Assembly (NCBI RefSeq): GCF_029525575.1
Contig: NZ_JAPDIA010000008.1
Location: 2,046,001 to 2,110,000, forward strand
From: Cohnella rhizosphaerae
GTDB taxonomy: Bacteria > Bacillota > Bacilli > Paenibacillales > Paenibacillaceae
Length of the DNA stretch: 64,000 nt
Direction of reading: 5' to 3'
Shown here piece by piece: positions 1-9,117 of this stretch; position 1 is the first letter of the stretch; each line of letters begins with the position of its first letter. The notes beneath the pieces were generated by a model, which saw only the letters and a program-made list of their open reading frames with translations, was not told the origin of the DNA and ran no database searches. Position numbers and translations under genes: made by a program.

Positions 1-1
1 T

Positions 2-268
2 CGCGAATACGGCGGATTGACGGTCGGCGTCGATACGTCCGGTCATGTCGTCTACGTAGAAATTTCGTCCGCGGCAATCGCTTCCGGGCTGCCGAACGTC
101 GAAGTCGGCAGCTCGATCTCGGATGCCGCCCGCAGGCTGTCGCTGAAGGCGGTCCCTTCCTCGTCCTCGATGACCGCCGACGTCGAGGGCGGCATCCTCC
201 GCCTGGATCTCGATCCCGTGTCGGACGAGGTCCTCACGATCAAGCTGATCGGCTCGGCGCTCGTCTGA
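2..268 (+). CDS. C-terminal part of an unrecognised protein (5' end outside window)
   Basis: The frame is open from base 2 to a TGA at 266-268, about 88 residues, so the true start lies upstream of the window. The sequence has alternating hydrophobic and polar residues (for example DTSGHVVYVEIS and GGILRLDLDPVSDEVLTIKL), which suggests a beta-rich, soluble or surface-exposed C-terminal domain. I see no membrane segment and no motif I recognise. The TTG at 17 could serve as a start but has no Shine-Dalgarno, so I prefer the partial reading. The next gene starts 90 bp downstream on the same strand. Confidence 0.5.
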   Translation, partial: REYGGLTVGVDTSGHVVYVEISSAAIASGLPNVEVGSSISDAARRLSLKAVPSSSSMTADVEGGILRLDLDPVSDEVLTIKLIGSALV

Positions 269-357
269 CCCTTCACAGGCTTGTCATGGCCAGTCCCGCT
301 CGCTCATAGACTTCAGAGAAGGACAGTCATGGACGAGTCGGGGGAGGTCCGCCGAAG

Positions 358-1426
358 ATGAGGCGATGGGGCTTAAGCCTGCAAGTTGCATTCACGTTCA
401 TCGGCACGGTCGTCGGCGCCGGGTTCGCGACCGGACGCGAAGTGCTGCAATTTTTTACGCGGTTCGGCAACTGGGCCGGCCCGATGATCCTCGTATCCAC
501 CGCGCTGTTCGTCTGGCTCGGGGCCAAGATGATGCTGATGGCGGCCGCCATGCGCGCGAGATCGTACGAGGACCTGAACAAGCATTTGTTCGGGGCCAAG
601 GCGGGCGCATGGATCAGCCATCTGATGCTGGTCGTGCTCCTGGGCGTCAACGCCGTCATGCTGGCCGGCGCCGGTTCGCTTTTTTCGGAGCATCTGAATC
701 TGAACTACCAGCCCGGCCTCCTCCTTACGATGACGGCCTGCTTCGTCTTGCTGCGAAAAGGCATGAGCGCGATTCTCGCCATCAATACGCTGGTCGTGCC
801 CGTCATGATCGTATTCACGGCCGTTCTTGTCGTCGAGACGCTGCGCGGTCCCGGCGCCGACCGCTGGATGACCCTGCCGATGGAATTGTCTCCCTGGGCG
901 GCCATCCTGTCTCCCTTTTTTGTACGGCGCCTTCAACTTGTCCATGTCGCAGGCCGTGCTCGTGCCGCTCGGCGCGCGGATCGGAGACCCGGTCGTGCTG
1001 CGCAGAGGCGCCTGGATCGGCGGCATCGGCATCGGCGGCATGCTGCTGGCAGGCCACCTGGCGTTATCTTCGCGCATGCCCGGCATCGAGCAGTTCGACA
1101 TCCCGATGGGCGGCATCGCCAGAGAGATCGGACCGTGGATCCACTGGATTTTCGTGTTTCTGATTTTCATGGAAATTTTCACGACGCTCGTCGCGGACAT
1201 TTACGGTCTTTCCCTGCAACTGCAGGAACGCGTGAAAATACCGCTGAACGCCCTCGTCGTCCTCGTGCTGCTGCTGTGCTTCATGGCCGGCCAGTTCGGC
1301 TTCGGTCCGCTGCTGACGACGCTGTACCCGATCTTCGGCATGCTGAGCTTGGGATGGGTGATGCTCATGGGCAGGGACCGGGTGCGCCCCGTCCCGCCGT
1401 CCGTTCCGCCGGAAGGCTTTTCTTGA
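358..1426 (+). CDS. ykvI: YkvI-family integral membrane protein, frame broken once
   Basis: A polytopic membrane protein of about 355 residues resembling Bacillus YkvI, an APC-superfamily-like transporter family of unknown substrate. The N-terminal signature FIGTVVGAGFATGREVLQFF is typical, followed by about ten hydrophobic segments. The ATG at 358 is preceded by GGGGAGGT. Frame 1 runs to the T6 run at 916-921; removing one T gives SPFLYGAFNLS and continues in frame 2 to the TGA at 1424-1426. Both halves belong to the same family, so I read one gene with a probable one-base sequence error. Substrate unknown; family assignment fairly sure. Confidence 0.8.
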
Positions 1427-1536
1427 GGCGCTTCGCCGGAGACGAATAGGCGGATCATGAAGTAAGGCGCTTCGCCCTAAAGAATAGTCAGATCATTGAG
1501 TAAGGCGCTTCGCCCGAAGGAATAGTCGGATCGTCA
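1425..1536. repeat. 38-39 bp tandem repeat, three copies
   Basis: Three imperfect copies of a 38-39 bp unit start with GGCGCTTCGCC at 1427, 1466 and 1504. Each continues with a G/A-rich stretch, AATAG and CGGATC/CAGATC. The array fills the gap between the convergent ykvI and yhaN genes and just reaches the yhaN stop codon. Each unit contains the self-complementary element GGCGCTTCGCC, which could form a small hairpin, so the array may work as a terminator; it has no U-tract. Confidence 0.8.
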
Positions 1537-4500
1537 AGCGTCTACGCTGTCCCGCTGCGCCGTCAGGGACGGCAGCTTGAGCAGCCGGGAGCCCGACACG
1601 CCCTGCGCGAGCGTGTCGGCGACATGCCGGTGGCAGGTGAAAAGGAGAAGCTGACGGCTCTTCGACAGCTCGTTCAAAACGTTTGCGCATCGCTTGAGCC
1701 GTTGTTCGTCGTAATGGACGAACAAGTCGTCCAGCAGCAAGGGCATCGCCTGTTCCCTGGAAGCGGCGCCGGCCAACGCGAGCCGAAGGGAGAGATAGAG
1801 CTGCTCCTGCGTTCCGCGGCTCAGGAAGGCGCTGCCGACGATCCGGCGATCCGCGGTCTCCGCGAGCAGGTCCGGCATGTCGCCGGGCGCCGAGATGCGC
1901 GCGTACCGCCCTTCCGTCAGTTCCGCGAAAAAGGCAGAGGCCTGCTTCAGCACGGCCGGCTGACGCTCCTCCTCGAACGTGACGCGCGTCCGCCTGATCA
2001 GCTCCGCCGTCGTCGCGAGCAGCGCGTACCGCTCCGCCAGCCGCTCGAGCTCGGCTTGCAGTTCCTCCAGCTCGAACGCCGTCTCCTCCGTCTCCGCTTC
2101 GCGCCGAAGGCGCTCAAGCTGCTCTGCCAAACGTCCGCGCGCTTCCAGCGTCTCGGCCAATTCCGCTTCGCGGGCGGTCACCGCCTTGCGCGCTTCGTCC
2201 GCCAGCATCTCCAGCGCGACTTCGTCATGCGATTGCAGCAGGTCCAGCAGCGCCTTCAGCTCCTCTTCGCCGCGGCCGGCGGACAGCCGAAGCTGCGCCG
2301 CCGCCCGGTCCCGGCGCAGCGTCCTGCGGCGCTCGTCCGCCTCCAGGCGCAGTTCGTAGGCGTCCTCGCCGGCCGCGCCCGCGGCGTGCACGACGGCTGC
2401 GACGGCCGCTTCCGCGACCGCGAGCGCGGACCTCGCGGCCGCCTCCGCAGCGGCAGCCTGTTCGAGCCGCTGCGCCAGCCCGCGGGCCGCGGCCGCTCTG
2501 TCGAGCTGCTCCCGCGCTTCGCGGTGCAGCAGCTTCACCGCGAGCGCCGCGTCGCCGCCGCTGTGCGCGGCGGGCGGGCATGCGGCCAGCAGCGCCGCCG
2601 CATCGGCCTCGAACGCGGCGCGCTCCGCCCGCAGCGCGTCGGCCCGCGCCGCGAGCCTGGCCCGCTGCCGCAGCTGCTGCAGCGCCCGCTCGGCGAGCTG
2701 GCCGAGCTCGGGGAGCGCGGCGGGCTGCAGCTGGGGCGGCAGCTTGCGCGCCGCGAGCCAGGCGGACCAGTCCGCGCGAACGGCGCGGATGGCCGCCTCC
2801 GCATCCGCCAGCTCCCCTTCCGCGCCGGCGAGCTCGCGCGCGAGCGCCGCTCTGCGGGCTTGCCGCTCGGCGTGACGGGACTGCTCGGCATCCGCTTCCC
2901 CGAGTCTCTCAAGCTCCCCGTACACCGCTTCCCGCAGCCGGAGCCTGAGGGCTCCGGCTGCGTCCGCTTCGGCCGTATCGCCTCCCGCGGGCAGCTCGCG
3001 ATCAAGCGACGCCGCGGCTTCGGCCTCGGCCGCCTCCTGCGCGAGCAGCTGCCTTAACGACTCGCCGGCCTCCCGCCGCGTCCGTCGATCCGCCTCTCGC
3101 GCGGCGGCCAGCCGCCGAAGCAGCGCGTCGGCGGCGGCAGGATCCTGAGCCGCGCCGTCGGCCGCGCTTCCGGCCGCGACGGGCGGTCTTCTCCCGCCCC
3201 ATGCCGACGCGCCGGCGCCGAGTCCGAGGACGATCGCGAGCGCCGCGAATGCGATTCGCCCTTCGTCCGACGCAAACGCCGCGATCAGCGCGGCGGTCGC
3301 TCCAAGCCCAAGGAAGAGCGCGAGCGCATAGAAGCCCCCCGCGCCAGGCATTTGGTCGCGACGGCTCGCGACCGGCCTGCCCCTGCGCCCTGAAGTCCGT
3401 CTGCCCGCTTCGCGCATACGCGTCTCCGATCGTTGGCCGTCGCCCGGCACCCCGCCGCTCTCGGAGGCAGGCGCGGCAAGTCCCGCCGTCTCCGCGGCCG
3501 ATGCCGCCCAGGCGTATTCGCGCCGCGCCGCGGCCGCAGCCTGCAGCGCGTCGTCCAGCCGATGCCAGGCCTGGAGCAGCGCGTCTCGCGTGCGCGGCCT
3601 GAAACGGATATCCCCGTCGCGCGCAAAAGCTGCCGCATCGCCCGCGCGGCGCTCCGCCTCCTGATCGAACGCCGCGAGCTGCCGGCGCAAACGCTGCGTT
3701 TCCGCGGTCAGCAGCTCGCGCCTTCGATCCGCCTCCGCCAACCGCTCGCCGATGACGCGCGCTTCCTCACGCTCCCCGAGCGCGGCGACGGCTTCGGCAT
3801 CCGCCTCCCGCCAGTCCGGCCCGAGCCGAAGCAGCGCCGCGGCCGCCGACTCCTCCGCGAGCCGCATGTCCGACTCAAGCCCGGCCAGCTCGCTCCGCCT
3901 CGCCTCCAGCGCGTCCCCGCGCACATCCATTGCCGCCAGCTCGCCCGCATGGTCGACGAGCCCCTCGTCCCAGACGAGCGCTGCGCGCTCCGTCTCAAGC
4001 CGTTCGCGAGCCGCCGACGCCTGTCCCGCGGCGACGGCGGCAAGCGCCCTGCGCTCGACGAGCTGTCGCCATTGCGCGGCCGCTTCGGCCGGCAGCGGAT
4101 CGGCAGCGCGCGCCTCTTCCGCAAGTGCTGCCGCAACCGCCTCCTCTTCGGCGCGAAGCGCGGCAGCGCGCAGCCACCATTCGCGGCCGTCCAGCGCCCC
4201 TCTCGCTTCGCCGGCCTTCACGCGAAGCTGCGGCAGCGCGCGCTCCAGCAGCGCAGCGCGATCGGACAGCGCCGCGTGCCGCTCCAGCGCCTCCTGGTAA
4301 GCGCCAAGACCCTGCCGGCCTTGCCGCAGCCGATTCTCGAGCTCCCGGATCCGCGCGAGCAGCTCGCCCATCTCCTGTACCGAGCCCTTCGGACGGTAGA
4401 GCCGATCCATCTCGGCCCTCAGCCGTTTGCCCGCCGCCGTCAACGCCGCCCCGCCGGCCATCCCCGCATGGTACAAATAATTGCCGATCTCGTCGCCTTT

Positions 4501-4938
4501 CAGCGAGCGAAGCTCGTGCAGCTCGTCCAGGCTGACGGCGAACAGCTGCCTGAACAGCTGCTCCGACACGCCGCCGAGCAGCAGCCGCTCGACCTCGGCT
4601 TGCGTAAGACGCCGTTCGCTGCCGTCCGCCTCGCGCAGCGTCGCGACGGGCGCGCCCTTGCGCTGCGGCGCGTCCGCATGCCGCTCGAGTATGCGCTGGC
4701 GGCCTCGCTCGTCGCGTAGGACGAGCCGGCCGCCATGTCGCCCGCCGCTTAGGGGCTCGCCCCGTTCGGGCAGCTGCGCACGCGTAGCGAAGCCGTACAG
4801 CATGCTTCGTATGAACCGGAGCAGCGTGCTCTTGCCCGCTTCGTTCGGTCCCCACACGACCGTCGTCCGCGCGTCGAACCGAAGCCGCACGCCGGCCAGC
4901 GGACCGAAGCCGTCGATATGCAATTCCTCTATGTACAT
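1534..4938 (-). CDS. yhaN: YhaN-like SMC/SbcC-type ATPase
   Basis: A 1134-residue ABC/SMC-type ATPase, longer than Bacillus YhaN. Residues 30-38 carry the Walker A GPNEAGKST. A long Ala/Arg/Glu-rich coiled coil fills the middle. The ABC signature LSRGTQEQL is near residue 1040 and the Walker B LLLDDLF near 1070. Two hydrophobic segments near residues 530-575 interrupt the coiled coil, as in YhaN, which suggests membrane association. The partner is the nuclease YhaO encoded just upstream; by analogy with SbcCD the pair is expected to process DNA ends. ATG at 4938. The very high GC of the coiled-coil region creates many false overlapping frames. Confidence 0.85.
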   Translation of the reverse strand: MYIEELHIDGFGPLAGVRLRFDARTTVVWGPNEAGKSTLLRFIRSMLYGFATRAQLPERGEPLSGGRHGGRLVLRDERGRQRILERHADAPQRKGAPVATLREADGSERRLTQAEVERLLLGGVSEQLFRQLFAVSLDELHELRSLKGDEIGNYLYHAGMAGGAALTAAGKRLRAEMDRLYRPKGSVQEMGELLARIRELENRLRQGRQGLGAYQEALERHAALSDRAALLERALPQLRVKAGEARGALDGREWWLRAAALRAEEEAVAAALAEEARAADPLPAEAAAQWRQLVERRALAAVAAGQASAARERLETERAALVWDEGLVDHAGELAAMDVRGDALEARRSELAGLESDMRLAEESAAAALLRLGPDWREADAEAVAALGEREEARVIGERLAEADRRRELLTAETQRLRRQLAAFDQEAERRAGDAAAFARDGDIRFRPRTRDALLQAWHRLDDALQAAAAARREYAWAASAAETAGLAAPASESGGVPGDGQRSETRMREAGRRTSGRRGRPVASRRDQMPGAGGFYALALFLGLGATAALIAAFASDEGRIAFAALAIVLGLGAGASAWGGRRPPVAAGSAADGAAQDPAAADALLRRLAAAREADRRTRREAGESLRQLLAQEAAEAEAAASLDRELPAGGDTAEADAAGALRLRLREAVYGELERLGEADAEQSRHAERQARRAALARELAGAEGELADAEAAIRAVRADWSAWLAARKLPPQLQPAALPELGQLAERALQQLRQRARLAARADALRAERAAFEADAAALLAACPPAAHSGGDAALAVKLLHREAREQLDRAAAARGLAQRLEQAAAAEAAARSALAVAEAAVAAVVHAAGAAGEDAYELRLEADERRRTLRRDRAAAQLRLSAGRGEEELKALLDLLQSHDEVALEMLADEARKAVTAREAELAETLEARGRLAEQLERLRREAETEETAFELEELQAELERLAERYALLATTAELIRRTRVTFEEERQPAVLKQASAFFAELTEGRYARISAPGDMPDLLAETADRRIVGSAFLSRGTQEQLYLSLRLALAGAASREQAMPLLLDDLFVHYDEQRLKRCANVLNELSKSRQLLLFTCHRHVADTLAQGVSGSRLLKLPSLTAQRDSVDA

Positions 4939-4997
4939 TCCTTCGCCTCCCGGCCGGACGATGCCCGAATCTCTTTACGAAAACGGCTGCCTCCATC

Positions 4998-5131
4998 CAC
5001 GCACTCGCCTGCTGCCCACGCACTCGCCTGCTACCCACGCACTCGCCTGCTACTCACGCACTCGCCTGCTACCCACTCACTCGCCTGCTGCTCACGCACT
5101 CGCCTGCTACGTGCGCACTCGCCTGCGGCGC
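4998..5131. repeat. 19-bp minisatellite, seven copies
   Basis: The core ACTCGCCTGC recurs at 5003, 5022, 5041, 5060, 5079, 5098 and 5117, exactly 19 bp apart, with variation only in the few bases between cores. Nineteen is not a multiple of three, so the array is not a coding repeat. It occupies most of the 376-bp gap (4939-5314) between yhaO and yhaN, genes that are normally closely linked. There are no unique spacers, so it is not CRISPR. The rest of the gap shows nothing I can name. Confidence 0.9.
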
Positions 5132-5314
5132 ACCTCATTTCGCCCGTATGACGCGATGCCCGTCACGACCGAATTGCCAGCCATCGCACTTCCTCCCGCA
5201 TGCGCCAGGCGATTCGCACGGGCGTGCGCCATCCTGGCGCCATTATAAGCGTCAAGCGAAGCGGTTCACGCGGCGCGCACTCCGCTTCGTCTCGCAACCC
5301 GCGAAGCGCATGCG

Positions 5315-6601
5315 TCAATCGCCGCTTTCCCGCAGCAGCGCCGCCGCGAGCTCGCCGGCGCGCATGATCAGCTCGGCCCGCTGCGCGTCGTCGCGTCCGT
5401 CCAGCCACTGCCGCAGCTTCGGATGCTGCCTCAGCGGTTCGGCCGCTTCGCGCAGCAGCGCCCGCGAGGCGTCCGGATCGGACGCGGACGCGGCCGAGAG
5501 CCGCAGCAGCTCCCCCCAGAAAGCCATCCTCGGACGCCGCCGCCCCGTCCGCCGCGCGCGAACCGCCGACGGCTTCGACGGCGATCCGCTCGACCCATAC
5601 CCAGTCGTCACGCTCGTCGGGCGAACCGAGCCAGCTCCTCAGCTCGCCGGCCCATTCCTCCGCCTCGCCGTCCCGCAGCAGGCGCTCGAGCAGCGCGCCG
5701 CCGCCCGCGAGCCGCACGCGGAGCACCAAGGGTCTGCCTTCGGCTTCGCGGCGCGCATCTTCCGCGGTCTCGAGCAGCCTGTCCTTGAGCGTCTGCTCGC
5801 CGTCCTCCTCGCCGAGCCGCACCTCGCGGACGAGCCATCTGACTTCGGACAGCTCGCGAAACGAGAGCTCGACGCGCCCTTGCTCCGATACGTCCACGCG
5901 GTACGCGCCTTTCGGCCCCGTTTCCCGGATGCTCCGCCCCTGGATATTGCCCGGATAGACGACATGCGGATACTCCGCCAGCACGCGGCGGTCGTGAATA
6001 TGCCCGAACGCCCAGTAGTCGAAGCCCGAGGCCGTCAGCTCCGCCAGCTTGCAGGGCGCATAGTTGTCGTGCCCTTGCAGCCCGTCGATGTTGCCGTGCA
6101 GGACGGCGAGGTGAAAGGAGCGCCTTCGCGAACCCGGTAGCGAAGCGCAAGATTGTCCTTCACCGCGGCCTCCCGGTACGAGATGCCGTACACGTTCGCC
6201 GCCAGCTCCCCGCCGCGCGTATAGGCGGGCGCGCAGCCGACTTCCTCCGTCCCGAACACATGCACGTTGGCAGGCCAATCGAGCCGCGCGGACCTGCCGC
6301 CCGACGGATCGTGATTGCCGTGGACGACGAATACCTGCGCGCCCGCTTCGGCGAGCCTTCCCATCGCCCGCTGCATGCGAAGCTGGGCGCGAAGCGAACG
6401 GTCGGCCGCGTCGTACAGATCGCCCGACAGCACCACGAAGTCCAGCTCTTCCCGCAGCACGGTGTCCACGAGCCTGTCTAGCGCGTTCAACGTCGAATTT
6501 TTAAGCCGCTCGCGGACCGCATAAGGAACTTTGGACAGTCCGCGAAACGGACTGTCCAAGTGAAGGTCGGCGGCATGCATGAACCGAAACGGCGGCTGCA
6601 T
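5315..6601 (-). CDS. yhaO: YhaO-like metallophosphoesterase (SbcD-type nuclease), frame broken twice
   Basis: A calcineurin-like phosphoesterase of about 428 residues, the nuclease partner of YhaN. Metal-binding motifs are in order: DLHLDSPF near the N-terminus, LSGDLYD, HGNHDP and GHIHD. The ATG at 6601 starts the first frame. The frame changes near 6115-6125, where one missing base gives REG-A-SFHLAVLHGN. It changes again at the C6 run 5512-5517, where removing one base gives DGFLGELLRLSAAS, ending at the TGA 5315-5317. Family and partner are clear; the breaks look like sequence errors because all three segments are conserved in type. Confidence 0.8.
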
Positions 6602-6644
6602 CCTCTCAACTCCGAATTCAGGATGGATCTCGGCGCCGGGCGCC

Positions 6645-7790
6645 TCAAGGGGTCTCTTCGACCGGCGGACCGAGATCGGTATATATTTTTTTCAGCTCCT
6701 GGATGACGCGGCTCAGCGAGTACGTCTTTTTTGGCCTTGTTCCAGGCGGCGCGCGCCAGCTCGTAGCGGTAATGCGGATCGAGGATGAACTTGTCGATGG
6801 CATCGGCCAGCGCCTTCGGGTCCTCGCCCGGAACGAGCAGGCCGTTGACGCCGTCTTCGATCTGCTCGGCGATGCCGCCGACGTCGGTGCCGATCAGGGA
6901 CAGCAGGCACAGCGCGGCCTCGGCGAACACCGAGCCGAAAGCCTCGGCCCTGGACGGGAGCACGAAGATATCGAAAAAGGGCAGCATTTCTTCGGGGTGG
7001 AGCATATAGCCGTAAAAAATCGTTTCGTCGTAAATGCCCTGCTCCTGGGCCAAGCGCTCAAGCTCGGGCCGGATCGGGCCGTCGCCGATAATGTGCAGCA
7101 CGAACCTCCTGTCCTTCCTGCGCAGCTCGGCGCAGGCCTTGATGAGCAGGTCGATGCCCTTCGCCGGGACGAGGCGGCAGACCGTGACGATCTGCGCGAC
7201 CTCGTTCTCGTGGGAGATCGGCTTGAACCGGCGTTCGTCGTATCCGTTCGGAATGACGCCGATCCGCTCCGGATTTTTCATATAAGCGCCCATATAGGCG
7301 GCGAACGAATGCGACACCGTCAGCATTTTGTCCGTCTTGGCCTCCAGCTCGCCGTACAGCGACGTCAGGAACAAATGCTCGGGGGGGAGCCCTGCGCGAT
7401 GCGCCCGTTCAGGATCAGCTCCCGCTCGAAGCTGGAGTGAACGGTCATGACCAGCGGCGTGTCCGGGTAAATCTTGCGCAGCGCCAGCGCTGCTACGGGA
7501 TGATGGGCATGAATCAGGTCGTAACCGTTTTTCAGCCGGAGCTTCGTCCACCATACGTAGTCCTTCAGCGTCTGCATGTATTTGTCGACGACGGGGCTGC
7601 CCGCGTACGGGCGCCAGTCGAACGTATCGAATTCAAACGGCTCCTGGCCCTTGTTCCGGATTCGCTTCGGAATCGAGAACAGCTCCATGTCCCAGCCGAT
7701 CTTGCGGAAACGCTCGCCGATATAGGGCACCATGGAAGATACGCCGCCCGGCTGCTCCGGGGGGAAAAACAACGCCTGTAAAATATTCAT
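6645..7790 (-). CDS. Family 4 (GT-B) glycosyltransferase, frame broken twice
   Basis: About 381 residues with the GT4 layout: an N-terminal Rossmann domain opening MNILQALFFPPEQPGG, then a C-terminal domain with VCRLVPAKGIDLLIKA, the nucleotide-sugar motif PSRAEAFGSVFAEA, and GTDVGGIAE. It transfers a sugar from an activated donor; acceptor unknown. The ATG at 7790 has AGGAGG eight bases upstream. The frame shifts at the G7 run 7381-7387 and again at the T6 run 6727-6732. Removing one base in the second run gives KKTYSLSRVIQELKKIYTDLG and a TGA at 6645-6647. It lies 43 bp upstream of yhaO on the same strand, so they may be cotranscribed. Confidence 0.8.
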
Positions 7791-7947
7791 CGGCGATTCC
7801 TCCTTATAGCCCTACTATCTCGTATTGTCTAAATTATGATATAGTGGAACATATGTTTCTGCAAGCGAGGGTCGGCGATGGCGGCGGTATGCCGTCTGCG
7901 CGGCCCGCGCGGCAAGCACTCAAAGGACCGGATGCAAGGGGATACGC

Positions 7948-9106
7948 ATGGACGTTCAAGACTTCTGGAACAATCGCGAGCTGCTGCTCGCTTCCTCCTC
8001 CGCCGCGTCCGCCGTCATCATCGGCCTGATGATGTTCATGGCTTACCGGCTGATCGCCGGCAATCGCAGCAGCGCCTTTCGCCTGCTCCTGCTCGCGCTG
8101 TCCATGCTCGCCGTCTATCACGGCCTGGCGCTCGCCGACGCTTTGAACCTGCTCGAATGGCGCATGATGTCCCGGCTGAACGGCGCGCTTTATATGGCGG
8201 CTTTCGTGGCGCTTAACTTCGCTTTCTTCGAATTATACTACAGGAAGCGGGCGCGCACCCGCGCCTGGTTTTACGGCTTGCTCGCCGTCGGCGTCACGAT
8301 CGCGGTATGCAACTTCCTGTCCGGGACCGCCGTTACGTTCGGGGGAGTCCGGCACCGCGGAAGGGACGAACCTGCTGCTGGCGTTCGAAGACGGTTACGT
8401 GCTATTGCTGTCGGGCTTGTTCGCCGTGATGTTCGGGCCTCATCTCAGGCAGCGAACGCGATATGCCGTCAGTCTCTGCTTCGCTTTTTTCGGGCAGCTC
8501 GCCGCGTTTTTGACGCGGGATTTCGGGTTGACGAATTCCGTTGCGGATTTGATGGCCGCCGTTTTGCCCGTATTCTATTATATCGTCCTGTTCATGATTC
8601 TCTTCGAGCGGGTCGTGGAGCTGATGCAGACCGCGTACCGGTCCTCCATTACCGACGGCCTGACGGACTTGTACAACCGCCGCTTTTTCACGGCCCGTCT
8701 GGAGAATTCGCTCGCGCACGCGGGCCAGGGGACCGTCGGGGCGATTTTTTGCGATATCGACGACTTCAAGAAGCTTAACGACACCAAGGGGCATCAGGCC
8801 GCCGATGTCGTTCTGAAGCAGGCGGCCGCCATCCTTCGGGAGGAGACCGAGGGCATCGGCCTTGCCGGCCGCTACGGCGGCGAAGAGCTCGTCGCCTTCG
8901 TACAGTCGGCTTCCCCCGACGCGCCGGCCGTCGCCGAGCGCATCCGGTCCCGCATCGCCAAGGAGACGATCGTCACCGTGAGCGTCGGCTGCGCGCTGTC
9001 CGCGCCGGGCGTCAAGGCCGAGCAGCTCATGAAGCACGCCGACGAGGCGATGTACCGGTCCAAGCGTTCCGGCAAAAACCGCGTCACGTTATTCGATCAA
9101 GCGTAA
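7948..9106 (+). CDS. Membrane-bound diguanylate cyclase (GGEEL), frame broken once
   Basis: About 385 residues. Roughly the first 200 residues form six or so membrane helices; a C-terminal GGDEF domain follows, with DIDDFKKLND (metal and substrate binding) and the active-site loop GRYGGEELVAF. It should make cyclic di-GMP from two GTP at the inner membrane. The last signature residue is Leu instead of Phe. I see no RxxD inhibitory site in the expected position before the loop, so product inhibition may be absent. The frame breaks at the G5 run 8341-8345; removing one G gives VTFGESGTAEGTNLLL. The stop overlaps the Shine-Dalgarno of the next gene. Confidence 0.85.
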
Positions 9107-9117
9107 GGAGAACGCCC

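Noticed and set aside
1624..3057. Long frames opposite yhaN (and similar long frames opposite rarA, aspS, hisS, rel and others)
   Set aside because: They are Arg/Ala/Pro-rich shadows produced by the high GC of the real genes; none has a start site or recognisable domain.
4998..5131. CRISPR array
   Set aside because: Units repeat every 19 bp without unique spacers, and no cas genes are in the window.
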